DNA from: Brevundimonas vesicularis NBRC 12165
GTDB lineage: Bacteria > Pseudomonadota > Alphaproteobacteria > Caulobacterales > Caulobacteraceae
DNA length: 64,000 bases
Assembly: GCF_001592205.1 (NCBI RefSeq)
Contig: NZ_BCWM01000012.1
Coordinates: 1-64,000, forward strand
Reading direction: 5' to 3'
A program made the translations under genes and the position numbers. The notes under the pieces were generated by a model. It ran no database searches, had not been told where the DNA came from, and was given only the letters and a program-made list of their open reading frames with translations. This document shows, piece by piece, positions 8,862 to 17,948 of the stretch (position 1 is the first letter of the stretch; each line of letters starts with the position of its first letter).

Positions 8862-8883
8862 CGCATAAGGATATCTTTATGTG
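8862..8883. promoter_or_regulatory. 22-bp palindrome upstream of ahcY, candidate SahR-type operator
   Basis: The sequence from 8862 to 8883 is an interrupted-free palindrome with core ATAA-R-GATATC-Y-TTAT; 18 of 22 positions are self-complementary. It sits 66 bases before the ahcY ATG. ArsR-family SahR repressors are known to control S-adenosylhomocysteine and methionine genes in proteobacteria and bind AT-rich palindromes of this length. Assignment to SahR is inference from position and form. Confidence 0.55.
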
Positions 8884-8949
8884 TTTGTTGATACTCGACG
8901 CGCGCCGGGCTATGAGGGCCCAAACTCATTGCGGCCGGGAGCCCAAGCC

Positions 8950-10341
8950 ATGACCGACTACATCGTTCGCGACATCACCCTGGCCGATTGGGGCAACAAG
9001 GAAATCGAGATCGCCGAAACCGAAATGCCGGGCCTGATGTCCCTGCGTGACGAGTTCGGCGCCAGCCAGCCGCTGAAGGGCGCCCGCATCGCCGGCAGCC
9101 TGCACATGACGATCCAGACGGCGGTCCTGATCCAGACGCTGGAAGCCTTGGGCGCCGAAGTGCGCTGGGCCTCGTGCAACATCTTCTCGACCCAGGACCA
9201 CGCCGCCGCCGCCATCGCCGCCAACGGCACCCCGGTCTTCGCCACTAAGGGCGAGACGCTGGAAGAATACTGGGACTACGCCCACAAGATCTTCGAATGG
9301 GCCGACGGCGGCTATCCGAACCTGATCCTGGACGACGGCGGCGACGCGACCCTGCTGTGCGTGCTGGGTCCGAAGGCCGAGAAGGACATCTCGGTCCTGG
9401 CCAACCCGCAGAACGAAGAGGAAGAGGCTCTCTTCAAGGTCATGAAGCGCTATCTGGCTGAGAAGCCCGGCTTCTATTCGGCCATCCGCGACGCCATCGG
9501 CGGCGTGTCGGAAGAGACGACCACGGGCGTCCACCGCCTGTATCAGATGGCCGAAAAGGGCGAGCTGCCCTTCCCCGCCATCAACGTCAACGACAGCGTC
9601 ACCAAGTCCAAGTTCGACAACCTGTACGGCTGCCGGGAATCGCTGGTCGACGCGATCCGTCGCGGCACCGACGTCATGCTGTCGGGCAAGGTCGCGGTGG
9701 TCTGCGGCTACGGCGACGTGGGCAAGGGCTCGGCCGCCTCGCTACGCCAGGGCGGCGCCCGCGTGATCGTGACCGAGATCGACCCGATCTGCGCCCTGCA
9801 GGCCGCGATGGAAGGCTATGAGGTCCAGACGCTGGACGACACCGCCGGCCGCGCCGACATCTATGTGACGACGACCGGCAACAAGGACGTCATCACCGTC
9901 GACCACATGCGGCAGATGAAGAACAACGCCATCGTCTGCAACATCGGCCACTTCGACTCGGAGATTCAGGTCGCCGGCCTGAAGAACTTCAAGTGGGACG
10001 AGATCAAGCCGCAGGTCCACCACGTCGAGTTCCCGGACGGCAAGAAGATCATCCTGCTGTCGGAAGGCCGCCTGGTGAACCTGGGCAACGCCACGGGCCA
10101 CCCGTCCTTCGTGATGTCGGCGTCCTTCACCAACCAGACGCTGGCCCAGATCGAACTGTGGACCAACGCCGACAAGTACGAGAACAAGGTTTACACCCTG
10201 CCCAAGCACCTGGACGAGAAGGTCGCCATGCTGCACTTGGCCAAGCTGGGCGCCAAGCTGACCGTCCTGACAAAAGACCAGGCCGATTACATCAACGTGC
10301 CGGTCGAAGGCCCGTTCAAGGCGGATCACTACCGTTACTAA
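8950..10341 (+). CDS. ahcY: Adenosylhomocysteinase (S-adenosyl-L-homocysteine hydrolase)
   Basis: The 463-residue protein is full length. It begins [15 protein letters not shown], carries the substrate motif [15 protein letters not shown] (about 75-89), [13 protein letters not shown], the NAD-binding loop [13 protein letters not shown] (about 245) and the family C-terminus FKADHYRY. It converts S-adenosylhomocysteine to adenosine and homocysteine, clearing the product of methyltransferases, including those that modify DNA (CcrM in this group). ATG 8950 was chosen over an upstream in-frame start because homology begins there. A palindrome in the leader suggests repression tied to SAH or methionine status. 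Confidence 0.97.
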   Translation: MTDYIVRDITLADWGNKEIEIAETEMPGLMSLRDEFGASQPLKGARIAGSLHMTIQTAVLIQTLEALGAEVRWASCNIFSTQDHAAAAIAANGTPVFATKGETLEEYWDYAHKIFEWADGGYPNLILDDGGDATLLCVLGPKAEKDISVLANPQNEEEEALFKVMKRYLAEKPGFYSAIRDAIGGVSEETTTGVHRLYQMAEKGELPFPAINVNDSVTKSKFDNLYGCRESLVDAIRRGTDVMLSGKVAVVCGYGDVGKGSAASLRQGGARVIVTEIDPICALQAAMEGYEVQTLDDTAGRADIYVTTTGNKDVITVDHMRQMKNNAIVCNIGHFDSEIQVAGLKNFKWDEIKPQVHHVEFPDGKKIILLSEGRLVNLGNATGHPSFVMSASFTNQTLAQIELWTNADKYENKVYTLPKHLDEKVAMLHLAKLGAKLTVLTKDQADYINVPVEGPFKADHYRY

Positions 10342-10374
10342 GCTCTCCCCGAGGCTGGAACCGCGAGGTTCCAA

Positions 10375-11595
10375 GTGACGAGGGCGTCTTCGGACGCCCT
10401 CGTCGACGTCCTTGTGGTCGGGGCCGGCGCGGCCGGGATGATGGCCACCATCGAGGCCGCGCGACGCGGGCGGCGAGTCAGGGTCGTGGACCATGCCGAC
10501 CGGCCGGGCGAGAAGATCCGCATCTCGGGCGGCGGACGCTGCAACTTCACCAATCTGGGCTGCGGGCCGGCGAACTTCCTGGGCGAGAACCCCCGGTTCG
10601 CGACCTCGGCCCTGCGCCGCTACACCCAGCACGACTTCGTCAAGCGCATCGATAGGGCCGGGATCGCCTGGCACGAGAAAACGCTGGGTCAGCTGTTCTG
10701 CGACGACAGCGCCAAGCAGATCGTCCGTATGCTGACCGACGACATGGCGGCGGCGGGCGTGACCCTGAGCCTGAAGATCGGCGTGACGCGGATCGAGCGA
10801 TCCGGCGACGGCTTCAAGGCGATCCTGTCGGACGGATCGCAGGTCACGGCGGCGTCGCTGGTCGTGGCGACGGGCGGCAAGTCGATCCCCAAGATGGGGG
10901 CGACCGGCTGGGCCTATGAGGTGGCGCGCCAGTTCGACATTCGCGTCACCGAGACGCGGCCGGCGCTGGTTCCCCTGACCTTCGAGGCGGGACTGCTGGA
11001 GACGCTGACGCCGCTGGCGGGGGTGGCGGTGGACGCCTCGGTCGCCTCGGCGCCCGAAGGGGCCAAGGCGCGCAAGGCCAGCTTCAACGAGGCGATGCTG
11101 TTCACGCATCGCGGTCTGTCGGGTCCGGCCATTCTGCAGATCAGCTCCTACTGGCGCGAGGGCGAGGCGGTGGTGGCCTCGATGGCGCCCGGCCGCGACG
11201 TGTTCGAGGAGTTGAAGGCGGCCAAGGCGTCGAACGGCAAACAGGCGGTGCACACCGCGCTGGGCCATATCGTGCCGCGTCGTCTGGCCGAGAGCCTGTG
11301 CCAGCGCGAAGGGGCGTCGGGCAATCTGGCGGACCTGTCGGACAAGGTGCTGCGGCGGCTGGATCAGGCGGTCAACGCCTGGGCGGTCAAGCCGGTGGGG
11401 TCCGAAGGTTACAGGACCGCCGAGGTGACGCTGGGCGGGGTCGATACGGCCGCGCTGGACCAGCAGACGATGCAGGCCAAGGCGGTTCCGGGCCTATATT
11501 TCATCGGCGAGGCGGTGGACGTGACCGGCTGGCTGGGCGGCTATAATTTCCAGTGGGCCTGGTCGTCGGGCTGGGCCGCCGGGCAGGTCTGCTAG
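10375..11595 (+). CDS. HI0933-family (BaiN/YhiN-like) FAD-dependent oxidoreductase
   Basis: The 406-residue protein opens with the FAD dinucleotide motif VLVVGAGAAGMMATIEAA. The family signature follows: RISGGGRCNFTNLG (about residue 45), LVVATGGKSIPKMGATG (about 163-180) and FTHRGLSGPAILQIS. The C-terminal FAD contact reads GLYFIGEAVDVTGWLGGYNFQWAWSSG (quoted in parts: GEAVDVTG, YNFQWA). Members reduce flavins or unsaturated steroid-like substrates in some bacteria; the role here is unknown. The only start before the Rossmann motif is GTG 10375, which sits at the foot of a very stable hairpin. The gene follows ahcY after 33 bases and may be co-transcribed. Confidence 0.88.
   Translation: MTRASSDALVDVLVVGAGAAGMMATIEAARRGRRVRVVDHADRPGEKIRISGGGRCNFTNLGCGPANFLGENPRFATSALRRYTQHDFVKRIDRAGIAWHEKTLGQLFCDDSAKQIVRMLTDDMAAAGVTLSLKIGVTRIERSGDGFKAILSDGSQVTAASLVVATGGKSIPKMGATGWAYEVARQFDIRVTETRPALVPLTFEAGLLETLTPLAGVAVDASVASAPEGAKARKASFNEAMLFTHRGLSGPAILQISSYWREGEAVVASMAPGRDVFEELKAAKASNGKQAVHTALGHIVPRRLAESLCQREGASGNLADLSDKVLRRLDQAVNAWAVKPVGSEGYRTAEVTLGGVDTAALDQQTMQAKAVPGLYFIGEAVDVTGWLGGYNFQWAWSSGWAAGQVC
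10377..10404 (+). other. Perfect 12-bp stem with UUCG tetraloop overlapping a start codon
   Basis: Bases 10377-10388 (GACGAGGGCGTC) pair exactly with 10393-10404 around the loop TTCG at 10389-10392. The stem begins at the third base of the GTG start of the flavoprotein gene, so it occupies codons 1-10. There is no T-run after it, so it is not a standard intrinsic terminator. It could limit initiation, end ahcY transcription with help, or protect an mRNA end. Confidence 0.6.
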
Positions 11596-12052
11596 AATTT
11601 TTTAAGGTGCAATCTGTGCACTTTAGCCGGCGGGTCCGCCGACAAAAACACCGTCTAATTCGTCTAATCTATCTATTTCGGCGCGCGTTCTGGCGGCGCG
11701 CGAAGATGTCAAAGACCGGGGCTCCATTCTAACCCGATCCAGGACCATGACCGGCAAAGAGTCGCTGGTCGGTCGTAACTCGTGGTAAAAGCTCGCAATC
11801 GTCGTCGCTGATAGGATGGCGAGGACGGCCGAAGCCCCCTGCGGCCCCGCGACGCATGGCGGCGGGCTGCGACGGCGCCTAGCTTGAAGAGGCGGAACGG
11901 GCCCCTCTGGCGTTCTCGCGGTCTGGCGTCCCCCTTCCTTGCGCCGGATCGTGCGACGCGATGTCGGACCGCAAGGGCGTGTCGATGCGGCGAAGCTTTC
12001 CCCTCCTGGCCTGTCGCATCGACCGCCCATTCTTTTTCGATCGGAGCCCGAC
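11596..12052. other. 457-bp gap without a supported gene; contains an inverted repeat
   Basis: The gap starts AT-rich and then becomes GC-rich. At 11607-11621 stands GTGCA-ATCTG-TGCAC, extended to seven of eight paired bases on each side (11604-11624). A second small hairpin, CGGCG-GGTC-CGCCG, follows it. A 41-codon minus-strand frame ends at 11623 but has no ribosome site or recognisable product. The right part must carry the promoter of the zinc-ribbon gene; I see no convincing -35/-10. Confidence 0.45.
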
Positions 12053-12430
12053 ATGCCCCTTCTGATGTGCCCCAACGACAACGCCGCCATGCAGACGCTG
12101 GAGCGCAACGGCGTCCAGTTCGACATGTGCCCCGACTGCCGGGGCGTCTGGCTGGATCGCGGCGAGCTGGAAAAGCTGATGGCCGCCGCCGTCGAGGAGG
12201 GCCGCGCCACAGCCCCGGTCGCGCCCGCGCCGCAGGCCTATCCGCCGCCGCCGCAGCCTCAGCCCTATGCCCAGCCCCCAGCCCAACCCTGGGGCGGCGG
12301 GGCGTCACAGCCGTATCGCGGCGACGATCGCGGCTACCGAAGCGACAAATATCGCGACGACCGGCATCGCGACGACGACTATCGCTACAAGAAAAAGAAG
12401 CGCGACAGCATCTTCGACATCTTCGACTGA
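12053..12430 (+). CDS. Zinc-ribbon (zf-TFIIB-like) protein with low-complexity tail
   Basis: The 125-residue protein has an N-terminal zinc ribbon with CPND (residues about 6-9) and CPDCRGVWLDRGELEKL (about 28-44), the signature of the zf-TFIIB domain family. A Pro/Gln/Ala-rich linker (PPPPQPQPYAQPP) and a highly charged Arg/Asp/Tyr repeat region follow, ending KKKKRDSIFDIFD. Such short proteins are common in alphaproteobacteria and have no known role; a nucleic-acid or membrane-associated adaptor is a guess. ATG 12053 gives the conserved MPLLMCP start. Confidence 0.8.
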   Translation: MPLLMCPNDNAAMQTLERNGVQFDMCPDCRGVWLDRGELEKLMAAAVEEGRATAPVAPAPQAYPPPPQPQPYAQPPAQPWGGGASQPYRGDDRGYRSDKYRDDRHRDDDYRYKKKKRDSIFDIFD

Positions 12431-12436
12431 GGCCGG

Positions 12437-14155
12437 CTAGGCCGCCAGGCCCGCCTGCTGCATCAGGCCTCTCAACGCCGCGACGTTTTGCGGCGCGGCG
12501 GTCAGGGCGGTGCGGACGTCGGGCGAGCGCAGCAGCTTGATGGCCTCGGCGCGGGCGCGGTCGGCCACGGGGCCCAGCGGGCCGGCTTCACCGGTGGCCA
12601 GTTTCAGCAGGGCCGTCAGCTTTTGAGGCGCAGCCGCCTGGGCGCGGACGATCTGGGCGACCAGATGGGCGTCGGCCTCCAGATTGGCGCCGACCGCGCC
12701 GATGGCGTCCATGATCTGGGCCTGGTCGTGGTCGGCCAGATGCGCGGCCTGAACCGAGCGTTGAAGCCGGGCCAGGGTCGCGAGTTTGTGCGAGGCGCTG
12801 GGGCCGCCCGGGACGGACTGGCGGATCTCGGTTTCGAAACGCAGCGAGCCGATACAGGCGCTGAGCCACCGCGCGGCGGCGCGTTTGTTCGCCCCGCCGG
12901 TCACGTTTTCGCACAGGCGGGTCAGCTGCTCGGCCTCGGCCAAGACCGTCGGGCAGGGGTTGACGTAGGCGCCGACGAAATCGGCCGTAACCAGGCTCTT
13001 GGAGCGTTCGACGAAGGCGGTCTGGACCTCTTCCAGCGTCAGCAGACGGCCGGCCGAGGCCGTCAGGGCCATGGCCAGCAGGCGCAGGATGTCGATCTCT
13101 CCGACCGGATCATGGGGGCGGAGGCGGCGCTGGCTGGTCAGTTCGCGGGTGACCATACGGGCGAGGGACGCGGCCAGAAGCGGAAACTCACCCGAGGCCA
13201 GATGCAGGCCCAGGCGCGCGGCCGGTCCTTCGACCTGGGGCATCATCAGGGCGAGGCGCGGGTCCATCCGCAACAGGGCGTCCATCTCGTCCGGCGCGAC
13301 CATGCGAACGATGGCCGCCAGATTGGCGCCCTGGTCCAGTGACGGGCCCAAAATCTCGGTCAGGTTGGTGCGCACGGCCAGCATTTCGGCGACGATCTGC
13401 TCGACCACCACCACGACCAGGGCGCGCGGCGGACCGTCGGCGGGCGCGGCGTCCATCAGGTCCATCAGCACGGTCAGGCGATCGCGGGCGCCGCGCCGAT
13501 CCTTCAGCGCGCCGGCGACGACCCCGCCCATGACGAGGGCGCGGTCCGGCGCACCAGCCAGCCGATGGGCCAGATCGGCGATGGAGCGGTCCTCCAGCGA
13601 CGGAAAGACGCCGTCGCGCCCGGCCTTGCGCAGCCGCGTCATCGCCTGCTCGACCAGCTTCTGATAGTGGCGCACGACGCCGTGCACCTGCTGGCCCGTG
13701 GCCTCACTTTCGGGGACCGCGACCTTCTGGATGGCGTGCTGAAGCTCGACCCCGGCCGCCTCCAGCCGTTCGGCCACGTCGGGCCGATGCAGCAGTTCGA
13801 AGGCGGTCACGCCCTCGCGTTTCAGCCAGTCCTCCAGCACCCGGCCGATCAGGGCGCGGGCATGGGGCGAATAGAGTTCGGCCGGACTGCTGCAGGCCGG
13901 CGGGACCGCCTTGTCGGCGACCTTTTTCTTTCGCTCCTCCGGCGCGCCCAGCGTCAGGATGGTCAGGGAGCTGAACTCCATCGTCTCGGGGTCCAACGTC
14001 TCCTTGGTCACGCGCGAGGCGATGGCGAGACGGTCTCGAAGCTGTTCCTCGGCGGTCTCGATGGCGTGTTTGCGGTCTTCGGTCGCGATCAGCAGCGTCC
14101 ACGACGACGGGGCGCTCTTGCGGACATAGACTTCGTAGTGGATCGGACCCGCCAT
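12437..14155 (-). CDS. Uncharacterised 572-residue protein, divergent from chvI
   Basis: I do not recognise this protein. It has no signal peptide or clear membrane span. The N-terminal 75 residues (IHYEVYVRKSAPSSWTLLIA-TED) look like a small alpha/beta domain. The rest is long and helical, with Leu/Ala-rich segments such as ALVVVVVEQIVAEMLAV, suggestive of an alpha-solenoid. ATG 14155 is preceded by CAGGA at good spacing; a start at 14170 would add five residues. It ends six bases from the convergent zinc-ribbon gene and starts 255 bases from the chvI start on the other strand, so its promoter lies beside that of the ChvI/ChvG system. Confidence 0.7.
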   Translation of the reverse strand: MAGPIHYEVYVRKSAPSSWTLLIATEDRKHAIETAEEQLRDRLAIASRVTKETLDPETMEFSSLTILTLGAPEERKKKVADKAVPPACSSPAELYSPHARALIGRVLEDWLKREGVTAFELLHRPDVAERLEAAGVELQHAIQKVAVPESEATGQQVHGVVRHYQKLVEQAMTRLRKAGRDGVFPSLEDRSIADLAHRLAGAPDRALVMGGVVAGALKDRRGARDRLTVLMDLMDAAPADGPPRALVVVVVEQIVAEMLAVRTNLTEILGPSLDQGANLAAIVRMVAPDEMDALLRMDPRLALMMPQVEGPAARLGLHLASGEFPLLAASLARMVTRELTSQRRLRPHDPVGEIDILRLLAMALTASAGRLLTLEEVQTAFVERSKSLVTADFVGAYVNPCPTVLAEAEQLTRLCENVTGGANKRAAARWLSACIGSLRFETEIRQSVPGGPSASHKLATLARLQRSVQAAHLADHDQAQIMDAIGAVGANLEADAHLVAQIVRAQAAAPQKLTALLKLATGEAGPLGPVADRARAEAIKLLRSPDVRTALTAAPQNVAALRGLMQQAGLAA

Positions 14156-14410
14156 GGGGCGATCCTGCATCCCAAGCCTTTAAGGCGAGGTTTTCGAAGC
14201 CAGAATGTTTCTTGGCGCGCCGGAGGAACGCTGTGCGCGCGTTGAATCGAGGCGGCGCCGTGACCATCTGACTGTCACCAAACCGCTTTCGGGTTGCAGG
14301 CGATTTTCATTCGGCCCGAAACGCTCTAGCCCTAATGTGACCGAGATCGAACGGTTACGCTTGCTGTGCGTTGTTGCTCGCGGGAACGTAAAGTTCAGGA
14401 GAAGACACCC

Positions 14411-15115
14411 TTGGCCAATATCACTCTGGTCGATGACGACGAGAACATCGTGGCGTCCGTTTCGCTGGCGCTGGAAAGCCATGGCCACAAGATCACCGCC
14501 TATCACGACGGGGCCTCGGGTCTGGCCGCGCTGGAATCCTCGCCGCCCGATCTGGCGATCCTGGACGTGAAGATGCCGCGCATGGACGGGATGGAGGTGC
14601 TGCGTCGCCTGCGCCAGACCTCGCAGATCCCGGTGATCATGCTGACGTCCAAGGACGAGGAGATCGACGAGATCCTGGGCTTCAACCTGGGCGCCGACGA
14701 CTATATCCACAAACCCTTCAGCCAGCGTCTGCTGATCGAGCGGGTCAAAGCGCTGCTGCGGCGCACGGGCGCCGATGGCGGCGAACCGGAATCGGCCGCC
14801 GAAGTCTCGGGCCGGGCGATCAAGCGCGGCAAGCTGTCGATGGACCCGGCGCGCCACGAGTCGACCTGGGACGGCAAGCCCGTCAAGCTGACCGTGACCG
14901 AGTTCCTGCTGCTGCAGGCCCTGGCCCAGCGTCCCGGCTTCGTGAAGAGCCGCGACAACCTGATGGACGCCGCCTACGACGACCAGGTCTATGTCGACGA
15001 CCGCACCATCGACAGCCACGTGAAGCGGATGCGCAAGAAGTTCCGCGCCGTGGACAATGAGTTCGACGCGATCGAGACCCTGTATGGCGTCGGCTACCGC
15101 TACCGCGAGAGCTGA
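14411..15115 (+). CDS. chvI: Response regulator ChvI (OmpR/PhoB family)
   Basis: The 234-residue protein has a receiver domain with the acidic pair DDDEN (about residues 8-12), phospho-acceptor Asp in [13 protein letters not shown], Thr in VIMLTSKDE and Lys in YIHKPFS. A C-terminal winged helix follows ([44 protein letters not shown]). The sequence and the adjoining kinase match alphaproteobacterial ChvI, which controls envelope and acid-stress responses. The TTG at 14411 is the likely start: CAGGAGAAG lies just upstream and it yields [10 protein letters not shown]; the longer frame has no ribosome site. It overlaps chvG by 32 bases. Confidence 0.92.
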   Translation: MANITLVDDDENIVASVSLALESHGHKITAYHDGASGLAALESSPPDLAILDVKMPRMDGMEVLRRLRQTSQIPVIMLTSKDEEIDEILGFNLGADDYIHKPFSQRLLIERVKALLRRTGADGGEPESAAEVSGRAIKRGKLSMDPARHESTWDGKPVKLTVTEFLLLQALAQRPGFVKSRDNLMDAAYDDQVYVDDRTIDSHVKRMRKKFRAVDNEFDAIETLYGVGYRYRES

Positions 15116-16694
15116 ACCGGGCGGGCGCGAGCCCGACGATGAGCCCCAGCGCCGGCCGTTGTTCCGCTTCGGCGGATTGCGGCTGGGCGGCTTCATCCTG
15201 GTGCTCAATCTGCTCAGCCTGCTGATCCTGTTCGGCGGGGCGTTGGCGATCAATGAATGGCGTCCGGGCCTGATCGAGGCGCGTCAGGAATCGCTGACGG
15301 TCCAGGCCGAGTTGCTGGCCAATGTGTTGCGCGAAGAAGGCGTGACCCGGGGCGAGCCGACGCCCGAACTGGACTATGTTCGTGCGTCAATCTGGCTGAC
15401 CGACCGGTTCATCCCGGCGGGCCAGCGGGTGCGGCTGTTTGACGGGAACGGCCTGTTGCTGGTCGATAGCTATCAGGTGACCGAGGCCATCGGCGGGCAG
15501 CCCCTGCCCGACGCGCAGCCGGCGGGAACGGCGACCGAGGACGCCGCCAAGGCCAACCTGCTGTCCGAACGCCGGGTCGCCCGCGCCGACAGCGAACTGG
15601 CAGCGGAGGTGGCGGCGGCGCTGGACGGCTCGCCCCAATCGACCCTGCGTCGCAACGAATCCGGCGACCGCGTCGTCTCCGTCTCCATTCCCGTGCGCCA
15701 TGTGCGTCAGGTGCTGGGCGTGCTGACCGTCGAATCCGGGGACGTGGACGAAATCCTGGGCGCTCAGCGGCAGGCGCTGTTCCCGTTCGCCCTGGTGGCG
15801 CTGGGGGTCAATCTCTTGGGATCGCTGCTGCTGCATCTGTTCGTGGCGCGGCCGATCATGCGGCTGTCGGCGGCGGCGGATCAGGTGAAGCTGCAACGCG
15901 CGCGGGCCATCTCCCTGCCGGATCTGGAGGATCGCAAGGACGAGATCGGCGATCTGGCGCGGTCCCTGGAATCCATGACCGACACCCTGTCGACGCGGAT
16001 GGACGCCATCGAACGGTTCGCGGCCGATGTGTCGCACGAGATCAAGAACCCCCTGACCTCGATCCGGTCGGCGCTGGAGACCCTGCCGCTGGTCAAGACC
16101 GATGCGCACCGCGAGAAGCTGACGGCGCTGTTGCAGCAGGACGTGCGTCGGCTGGACCGGCTGATTACAGACATCTCCAACGCCTCGCGGCTGGATGCGG
16201 AGCTGTCGCGCGATCGGCCGCGGCCGGTCGATCTGAACCGTCTGCTGGTCGATATCGTCGGCGTCTATGAGACGACGGCCAAGCCCGGCGACATTCCGGT
16301 CGTGCTGACGGCGCCCGAACAGGCCCTGCGGGTCATGGGGCGCGACGGGCCGCTGGGGCAGGTGTTCCGCAACCTGATCGACAACGCCCGCTCGTTCAGC
16401 CCCGCAGGCGGCGTGGTGCAGGTGACGCTGGAGGACATCGGGGACGATCTGCCGATCCGGGTCCGGGTCGAGGACCAGGGGCCGGGCATTCCGGCCGAGA
16501 ATCTGGAGACGGTGTTCGAGCGGTTCTATACCTCGCGGCCCAAGGGGGCGGTGTTCGGCTCCAACTCGGGCCTGGGCCTGTCCATCGTGCGTCAGATCGT
16601 CGAGGCGCATGGCGGTCGCGTCCACGCCGAAAACAAGACCGAAGGCGGGGCGCGGTTCGAGATCGTCTTCCCGGCGGTCGGCCGTTGGTCGTGA
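15084..16694 (+). CDS. chvG: Sensor histidine kinase ChvG
   Basis: The 536-residue kinase has a cytoplasmic N-terminus, a first membrane span (about residues 30-52, [16 protein letters not shown]), and a periplasmic sensor region. A second span (about 230-250, [20 protein letters not shown]) and a HAMP segment follow. The dimerisation/phosphoacceptor motif is [18 protein letters not shown], and the ATPase domain shows [18 protein letters not shown] and [19 protein letters not shown]. This is the ChvG/ExoS arrangement, the partner of ChvI. ATG 15084 overlaps the end of chvI, giving translational coupling; the stop overlaps the hprK start. Confidence 0.9.
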   Translation: MASATATARAEPGGREPDDEPQRRPLFRFGGLRLGGFILVLNLLSLLILFGGALAINEWRPGLIEARQESLTVQAELLANVLREEGVTRGEPTPELDYVRASIWLTDRFIPAGQRVRLFDGNGLLLVDSYQVTEAIGGQPLPDAQPAGTATEDAAKANLLSERRVARADSELAAEVAAALDGSPQSTLRRNESGDRVVSVSIPVRHVRQVLGVLTVESGDVDEILGAQRQALFPFALVALGVNLLGSLLLHLFVARPIMRLSAAADQVKLQRARAISLPDLEDRKDEIGDLARSLESMTDTLSTRMDAIERFAADVSHEIKNPLTSIRSALETLPLVKTDAHREKLTALLQQDVRRLDRLITDISNASRLDAELSRDRPRPVDLNRLLVDIVGVYETTAKPGDIPVVLTAPEQALRVMGRDGPLGQVFRNLIDNARSFSPAGGVVQVTLEDIGDDLPIRVRVEDQGPGIPAENLETVFERFYTSRPKGAVFGSNSGLGLSIVRQIVEAHGGRVHAENKTEGGARFEIVFPAVGRWS

Positions 16695-17119
16695 CCCCGG
16701 GCCAGCCCGTCCACGCCACCACCGTCGCCGTGCGCCGGCGCGGGGCCTGGCAGGGGGTGATGATCCTGGGACCATCGGGCGCGGGCAAGAGCGATCTGGC
16801 GCTGCGGCTGATCGGGCGCGGCTGGCGGCTGGTCAGCGACGACTATACACAGGTCTGGGCCTCGGACGGGGCCGTTCATGCGTCGGCGCCGGCCTCCATC
16901 GCCGGTCGGATCGAGGTGCGCGGCCTTGGAATCGTGGCCGCCAGAACACGGCCGGTCTGTCGCGTGGCGCTGGCCGTGGCCTGTATCGCGGAAGGGGTCG
17001 AACGGCTTCCGGAGCCGCAGACACGGGCTTTTGCGGGGGTCGATCTGCCCCTACTGGCGCTCGATCCCCGACCCGCCTCGGCCGTCGATGTGGTCGCAGC
17101 GGCGTTGGAGACGCTTTGA
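16691..17119 (+). CDS. hprK: HPr kinase/phosphorylase, short alphaproteobacterial form
   Basis: The 142-residue protein corresponds to the catalytic domain only. The P-loop GPSGAGKSDLALRLI (about residue 25) and SDDYTQV follow the family pattern, then IAGRIEVRGLGI, the HprK signature segment. Full-length enzymes are about 310 residues; alphaproteobacteria typically have this short form. HprK phosphorylates HPr on a regulatory Ser and can reverse the reaction. GTG 16691 overlaps the chvG stop (GTGA); a TTG at 16685 is the alternative. Its linkage to chvI-chvG suggests one transcription unit. Confidence 0.9.
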   Translation: MTPGQPVHATTVAVRRRGAWQGVMILGPSGAGKSDLALRLIGRGWRLVSDDYTQVWASDGAVHASAPASIAGRIEVRGLGIVAARTRPVCRVALAVACIAEGVERLPEPQTRAFAGVDLPLLALDPRPASAVDVVAAALETL

Positions 17120-17239
17120 AACCCCGAAAGACGGGTCTATGACACGCCCCTTGCGGTCCATAGAGGGCGGCGTCCGGCCTCCCTTGCCGGGCGGGGGAAT
17201 GCCTGGGACGGTTCGGGGCGGGATGCGAGTGAAGTCCTC

Positions 17240-17644
17240 ATGATCGGTCTGGTGATCGTCACCCACGGCGGGTTGGCGTCCGAGTTTCTCTCCGCCATGG
17301 AGCATGTGGTGGGCCCGCAGCGCGGCGTCGCGGCCATCTGCATCGGCCCCGACGACGACATGGAGCGTCGGCGTCGCGACATCGTGGACGCGGCCGCGGC
17401 CGTGGACGACGGCGAAGGGGTCATCCTGCTGACCGACATGTTCGGCGGCACGCCGTCGAACCTGGCCATCTCGGTGATGGAACAGACCCGCGCCGAGGTC
17501 ATCGCCGGGCTGAACCTGCCCATGCTGATCAAACTGGCCAGCGTGCGCGGGCGCGAGACGCTGGAATCCTGCGTGGCCCATGCGCAGGACGCCGGTCGCA
17601 AATACATCTCCGTCGCGTCCTGGGTGCTCGCAGGCGAAAAATGA
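17240..17644 (+). CDS. PTS EIIA component, mannose family
   Basis: The 134-residue protein begins MIGLVIVTHGGLASEFL, where His9 is the phosphorylation site of the EIIA-Man fold. LLTDMFGGTPSNLA and NLPMLIKL are further family motifs. No EIIB, EIIC or EIID lies in the window, so the protein probably works in a regulatory phosphorelay rather than sugar uptake. It is preceded by a 120-base gap after hprK, in which no rapZ-like gene is present. Its stop overlaps the HPr start by four bases (ATGA). Confidence 0.92.
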   Translation: MIGLVIVTHGGLASEFLSAMEHVVGPQRGVAAICIGPDDDMERRRRDIVDAAAAVDDGEGVILLTDMFGGTPSNLAISVMEQTRAEVIAGLNLPMLIKLASVRGRETLESCVAHAQDAGRKYISVASWVLAGEK

Positions 17645-17913
17645 CCGTCACCGCGACCCTGAACATCTGCAATACGCGCGGCCTGCACGCCCGCGCCTCG
17701 GCCAAGTTCGTCAAACTGGCCTCCAGCTTCGAAAGCGAGATCCACGTCACCCGCGACGGCGTGACGGTGGACGCCCGCTCGATCATGGGCCTGCTGATGC
17801 TGGGCGCCGGCATCGGCTGCAGCATCGACGTCTCCGCCGAAGGTCCTGACGCCGAAGAGGCCATGGAAGCCCTGACCGACCTGGTCGCGCGCAAGTTCGA
17901 CGAGGATCAGTAG
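17641..17913 (+). CDS. ptsH: Phosphocarrier protein HPr
   Basis: The 90-residue protein has the active-site His in RGLHARASAKFVKLAS (about residue 18) and the regulatory Ser motif DARSIMGLLMLGA (about residue 48), the target of HprK. HPr passes phosphate from enzyme I to EIIA proteins. With hprK and EIIA upstream it forms the core of a nitrogen- or carbon-sensing PTS; enzyme I is not in the window. ATG 17641 overlaps the EIIA stop. Confidence 0.95.
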   Translation: MTVTATLNICNTRGLHARASAKFVKLASSFESEIHVTRDGVTVDARSIMGLLMLGAGIGCSIDVSAEGPDAEEAMEALTDLVARKFDEDQ

Positions 17914-17948
17914 ACCGAGGTCGCGGCCTGAAGCGCTGACCTTATAGG

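Noticed and set aside
10377..10404. Hairpin as an intrinsic terminator of ahcY
   Set aside because: There is no T-run after the stem, and it lies inside the next coding region; kept only as a structural feature.
11623..11748. 41-codon minus-strand frame in the empty gap
   Set aside because: There is no ribosome site and no hydrophobic or conserved pattern, so it is not better than chance.
15387..16775. 462-codon minus-strand frame
   Set aside because: It is antisense to chvG, which has all the kinase boxes in order.
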